The notes under the pieces are model-generated. The model saw only the letters and a program-made list of their open reading frames with translations. It was not told the DNA's origin and did not search any database. A program made the translations under genes and the position numbers. From an uncultured Variovorax sp. (GTDB lineage: Bacteria; Pseudomonadota; Gammaproteobacteria; Burkholderiales; Burkholderiaceae_C), in the NCBI GenBank assembly GCA_913776885.1, contig CAJYQC010000043.1, forward strand, positions 1-44,374: a stretch of 44,374 nucleotides of DNA, written 5' to 3'. How positions within the stretch are numbered: the stretch's first letter is position 1; the number at the start of each line of letters is the position of its first letter. Shown one piece after another: positions 42,549 to 44,374 of this stretch.

Positions 42549-43396
42549 CCGCCCTGCACCTGCAGGCCGCGCATCGTGCGGCCCATCGCGAGGCGCCCCA
42601 GCGCCACGAGCGCCGCGATCCACAAAGCCTGGAGGCCCAGCCCGCCCACCGCCTGCCAGCCCTGCAGCTGCCCGAAGTACAGCCGCGCCGGAATGTCCAT
42701 CAGCCCGGCCAGCGGCTGCAGCAGCAGCGCGGTCTGCCAGCCGTCGGGCAGCATCGCCAGCGGCAGCAGGTTGCCCGAGAACACGATGACCACCGGCGTG
42801 GCGACCGCGCTGATGCCGCGTTCGTTGAGCGCGGCGGTGGCGGCCACGTTAAGCAGCATCACCATCGACGTCGACAGCAGCAGCGCCAGCACGGCCGACA
42901 GCACGAACGCGAGCCCCGCCGCCACGCCCGCCGGGAGCTGCCAGGCCCACTCGCCCAGCCCGAGCAGCGGCAGCGCGGCCATCGCGAAGGCCGCCATCAG
43001 CGCAACGCGCGGCAGCACACGCGCGGCGATCCAGCCGGCGCTGCGCGCGAACCACAGCGCGTAGGCGTCGACTGGCCGCAGGCGGTCGTACGCGACGGAG
43101 CCGGTGCGCACCGCCTGTGCCACTTCCGGGTCACCCAGCCAGGGCAGCAGCACGAGCAGCCCCTGCGCGAGCCAGGTGTAGGTGATGGCCTGGGCGAGCG
43201 ACATCGAGCTGCTCGCACCCGTGACTGCCGCATGGCCGTAGAAGGCCGCGAACACCATCACCTTGATGCCGCCCCACCAGCACTGCGTCGCGAAGCCGGC
43301 GAGCGCGGCGGTGCGGTACTGCAGCATCTGCAGGAAGCGCGATGCGAAGGCCGCGAAGTACGGGCGCGCAAGATCGCGCGGGCTGGCCGCCGTCAT
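42545..43396 (-). CDS. ABC-2-type exporter permease (first subunit)
   Basis: A 283-residue polytopic inner-membrane protein with about six hydrophobic segments, of the ABC-2/DUF990 type. The coupling-helix word DPEVAQAVRTGSVAYDRLRPVDAYALWFAR is analogous to that of its partner permease. The ATG (43396) overlaps the ATPase stop by 4 bp, and its own stop overlaps the next permease by 4 bp, giving a fully coupled three-gene operon. Confidence 0.87.
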   Translation of the reverse strand: MTAASPRDLARPYFAAFASRFLQMLQYRTAALAGFATQCWWGGIKVMVFAAFYGHAAVTGASSSMSLAQAITYTWLAQGLLVLLPWLGDPEVAQAVRTGSVAYDRLRPVDAYALWFARSAGWIAARVLPRVALMAAFAMAALPLLGLGEWAWQLPAGVAAGLAFVLSAVLALLLSTSMVMLLNVAATAALNERGISAVATPVVIVFSGNLLPLAMLPDGWQTALLLQPLAGLMDIPARLYFGQLQGWQAVGGLGLQALWIAALVALGRLAMGRTMRGLQVQGG

Positions 43397-44374
43397 GCCT
43401 CTGCCGCCCCGTACATGGCGTCGAAGCGCGCGATGACGGCTTCGATCGCCAGCCCTTCGAGGCGGATGTCCTCCACCGGGTGCGCGGCGGCGATGCGCGC
43501 TATGAGCGCCGGCGCCGCGGTCTGCGATGGATCAAAGTCGAGCACCAGCGTCTGGCCGTCGCGCGAGTGCACCCTGGCGCCGGCCACTTCCACAGGCAGT
43601 TCGGCACCCTGCGCGAAATCGACGACGAGGCGGCGCTCGGCCATCACCTGCGCGCGCAGCGCCTCGACCGGGCTGTCGGCCAGCACGCGGCCGTGGCCGA
43701 TGATGATCACCCGCCGGGCCAGCGCCTCGCTGTCGTGCATGTCGTGCGTGGTCAGCAGCACCGTGGTGCCGCGCTCGCGATTGGCGCGGCGCACGAAGTC
43801 GCGCACTGCGAGTTTCGAGGGCGCGTCGAGACCGATGGTGGGCTCGTCGAGAAAGAGGATGTCGGGCTCGTGCAGCAGCGCCGCCGCGATCTCCGCGCGC
43901 ATACGCTGGCCCAGCGAGAGCTGCCGCACCGGCTGCGCGAGCACGCGCTCCAGGTTCAGCAGCGCCACCAGTTCGTCGCGCGTGCGGCGGTAGCGCGCGG
44001 GCTCCACGCGGTAGATGTCGCGCAGCAGGTCGAAGCCGTCGCCCACGGGCAGGTCCCACCACAGCTGCGTGCGCTGGCCGAAGACCACGCCGATGCGCGC
44101 CACGTGGCGCTCGCGGTCGGCGAAGGGGTCGCGCCCGTCGATCTCCACGCGCCCGCCGTCGGGCCGCAGGATGCCCGAGAGGATCTTGATGGTGGTCGAC
44201 TTGCCCGCGCCATTCGGCCCGATGAAGCCCAGCAGCTCGCCTCGCTCCAGCGCGAACGACACGCCCGACAGCGCCTCCACCGTGCGATGGCGGCGCTGCA
44301 CGAGGCCGCGCAGCGCACCGATCACGCCAGGGTCGCGTTCGGAGATGCGGTAGGTCTTGCGGAGGTCGTCGACG
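43393..44374 (-). CDS. ABC transporter ATP-binding protein (5' end outside window)
   Basis: At least 327 residues of an ABC-2 exporter ATPase. Walker A GPNGAGKSTT, Q-loop region VVFGQRTQLWWDLP, signature LSLGQRMRAEIAAALLHEP, Walker B ILFLDEPTIGLD and switch His TTHDMHD are all present, followed by an accessory C-terminal domain of about 80 residues. A GTG at 44325 is not the true start, because the frame remains open to the window edge and encodes DDLRKTYRISERDPGVIGAL, the ordinary N-terminal strand of such ATPases. The first residues are therefore cut off at 44374. Energises the two permeases downstream. Confidence 0.92.
   Translation of the reverse strand, partial: VDDLRKTYRISERDPGVIGALRGLVQRRHRTVEALSGVSFALERGELLGFIGPNGAGKSTTIKILSGILRPDGGRVEIDGRDPFADRERHVARIGVVFGQRTQLWWDLPVGDGFDLLRDIYRVEPARYRRTRDELVALLNLERVLAQPVRQLSLGQRMRAEIAAALLHEPDILFLDEPTIGLDAPSKLAVRDFVRRANRERGTTVLLTTHDMHDSEALARRVIIIGHGRVLADSPVEALRAQVMAERRLVVDFAQGAELPVEVAGARVHSRDGQTLVLDFDPSQTAAPALIARIAAAHPVEDIRLEGLAIEAVIARFDAMYGAAEA

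Overview
The window is a GC-rich (roughly 68-70%) chromosomal segment of a betaproteobacterium. Gene content and protein style (Bug/TctC receptors, OmpC-type porin, SAH riboswitch in front of ahcY-metF, PHA genes, and dispersed intergenic repeats of the kind I associate with Comamonadaceae) point to Burkholderiales, most likely Variovorax or a close relative. This assignment is inferred from protein and repeat character; no rRNA gene is present. No phage, insertion sequence, CRISPR array or tRNA was recognised.

Layout. (1) 1-2250: imperfect tandem/inverted repeats, then ruvB and the Co/Ni exporter dmeF on the minus strand. (2) 2419-9159: a plus-strand operon resembling E. coli ynbABCD, enlarged with an HX4D/FPEGTR acyltransferase and a small membrane protein. 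It could encode a complete route from an acyl-acceptor phosphate to a CDP-lipid to a head-group lipid, plus phosphatase and hydrolase/methyltransferase functions. Two dispersed repeats interrupt it. (3) 9180-19344: a Crp/Fnr-type regulator divergent from a seven-gene uptake/catabolic operon (porin, NDP-forming acyl-CoA ligase, two Bug receptors, two DUF1254/DUF1214 proteins, a degenerate metallo-beta-lactamase-fold protein). A perfect 11+4+11 bp palindrome lies between them. Regions 2 and 3 together separate ruvB from ruvA by about 17 kb, which looks like accessory DNA inside an ancestral ruvAB pair.

(4) 19369-25477: ruvA, phoH, ybeY, dtd, a second cation diffusion facilitator, a FecR-domain/OmpA-lipoprotein pair and tyrS. 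(5) 25663-32223: M23 peptidase, anmK, an MFS exporter, erpA, rpsI-rplM with a strong promoter and long leader, and rlmJ. AnmK and the peptidase both concern the cell wall. (6) 32245-36220: a minus-strand methyl-cycle operon ahcY-tlyA-metF-rlpA, headed by a -35/-10 promoter and an SAH riboswitch. (7) 36305-39849: a periplasmic protein of unknown function, then phasin, a short PhaE-like subunit, a class III-type PHA synthase and a GNAT acetyltransferase. (8) 39931-44374: prfC, a palindromic dispersed repeat, and an ABC-2 exporter operon whose ATPase gene runs off the right edge.

Genes within operons commonly overlap by 4 bp (ATGA). Many long open frames on the opposite strands are shadows caused by high GC and are not annotated.
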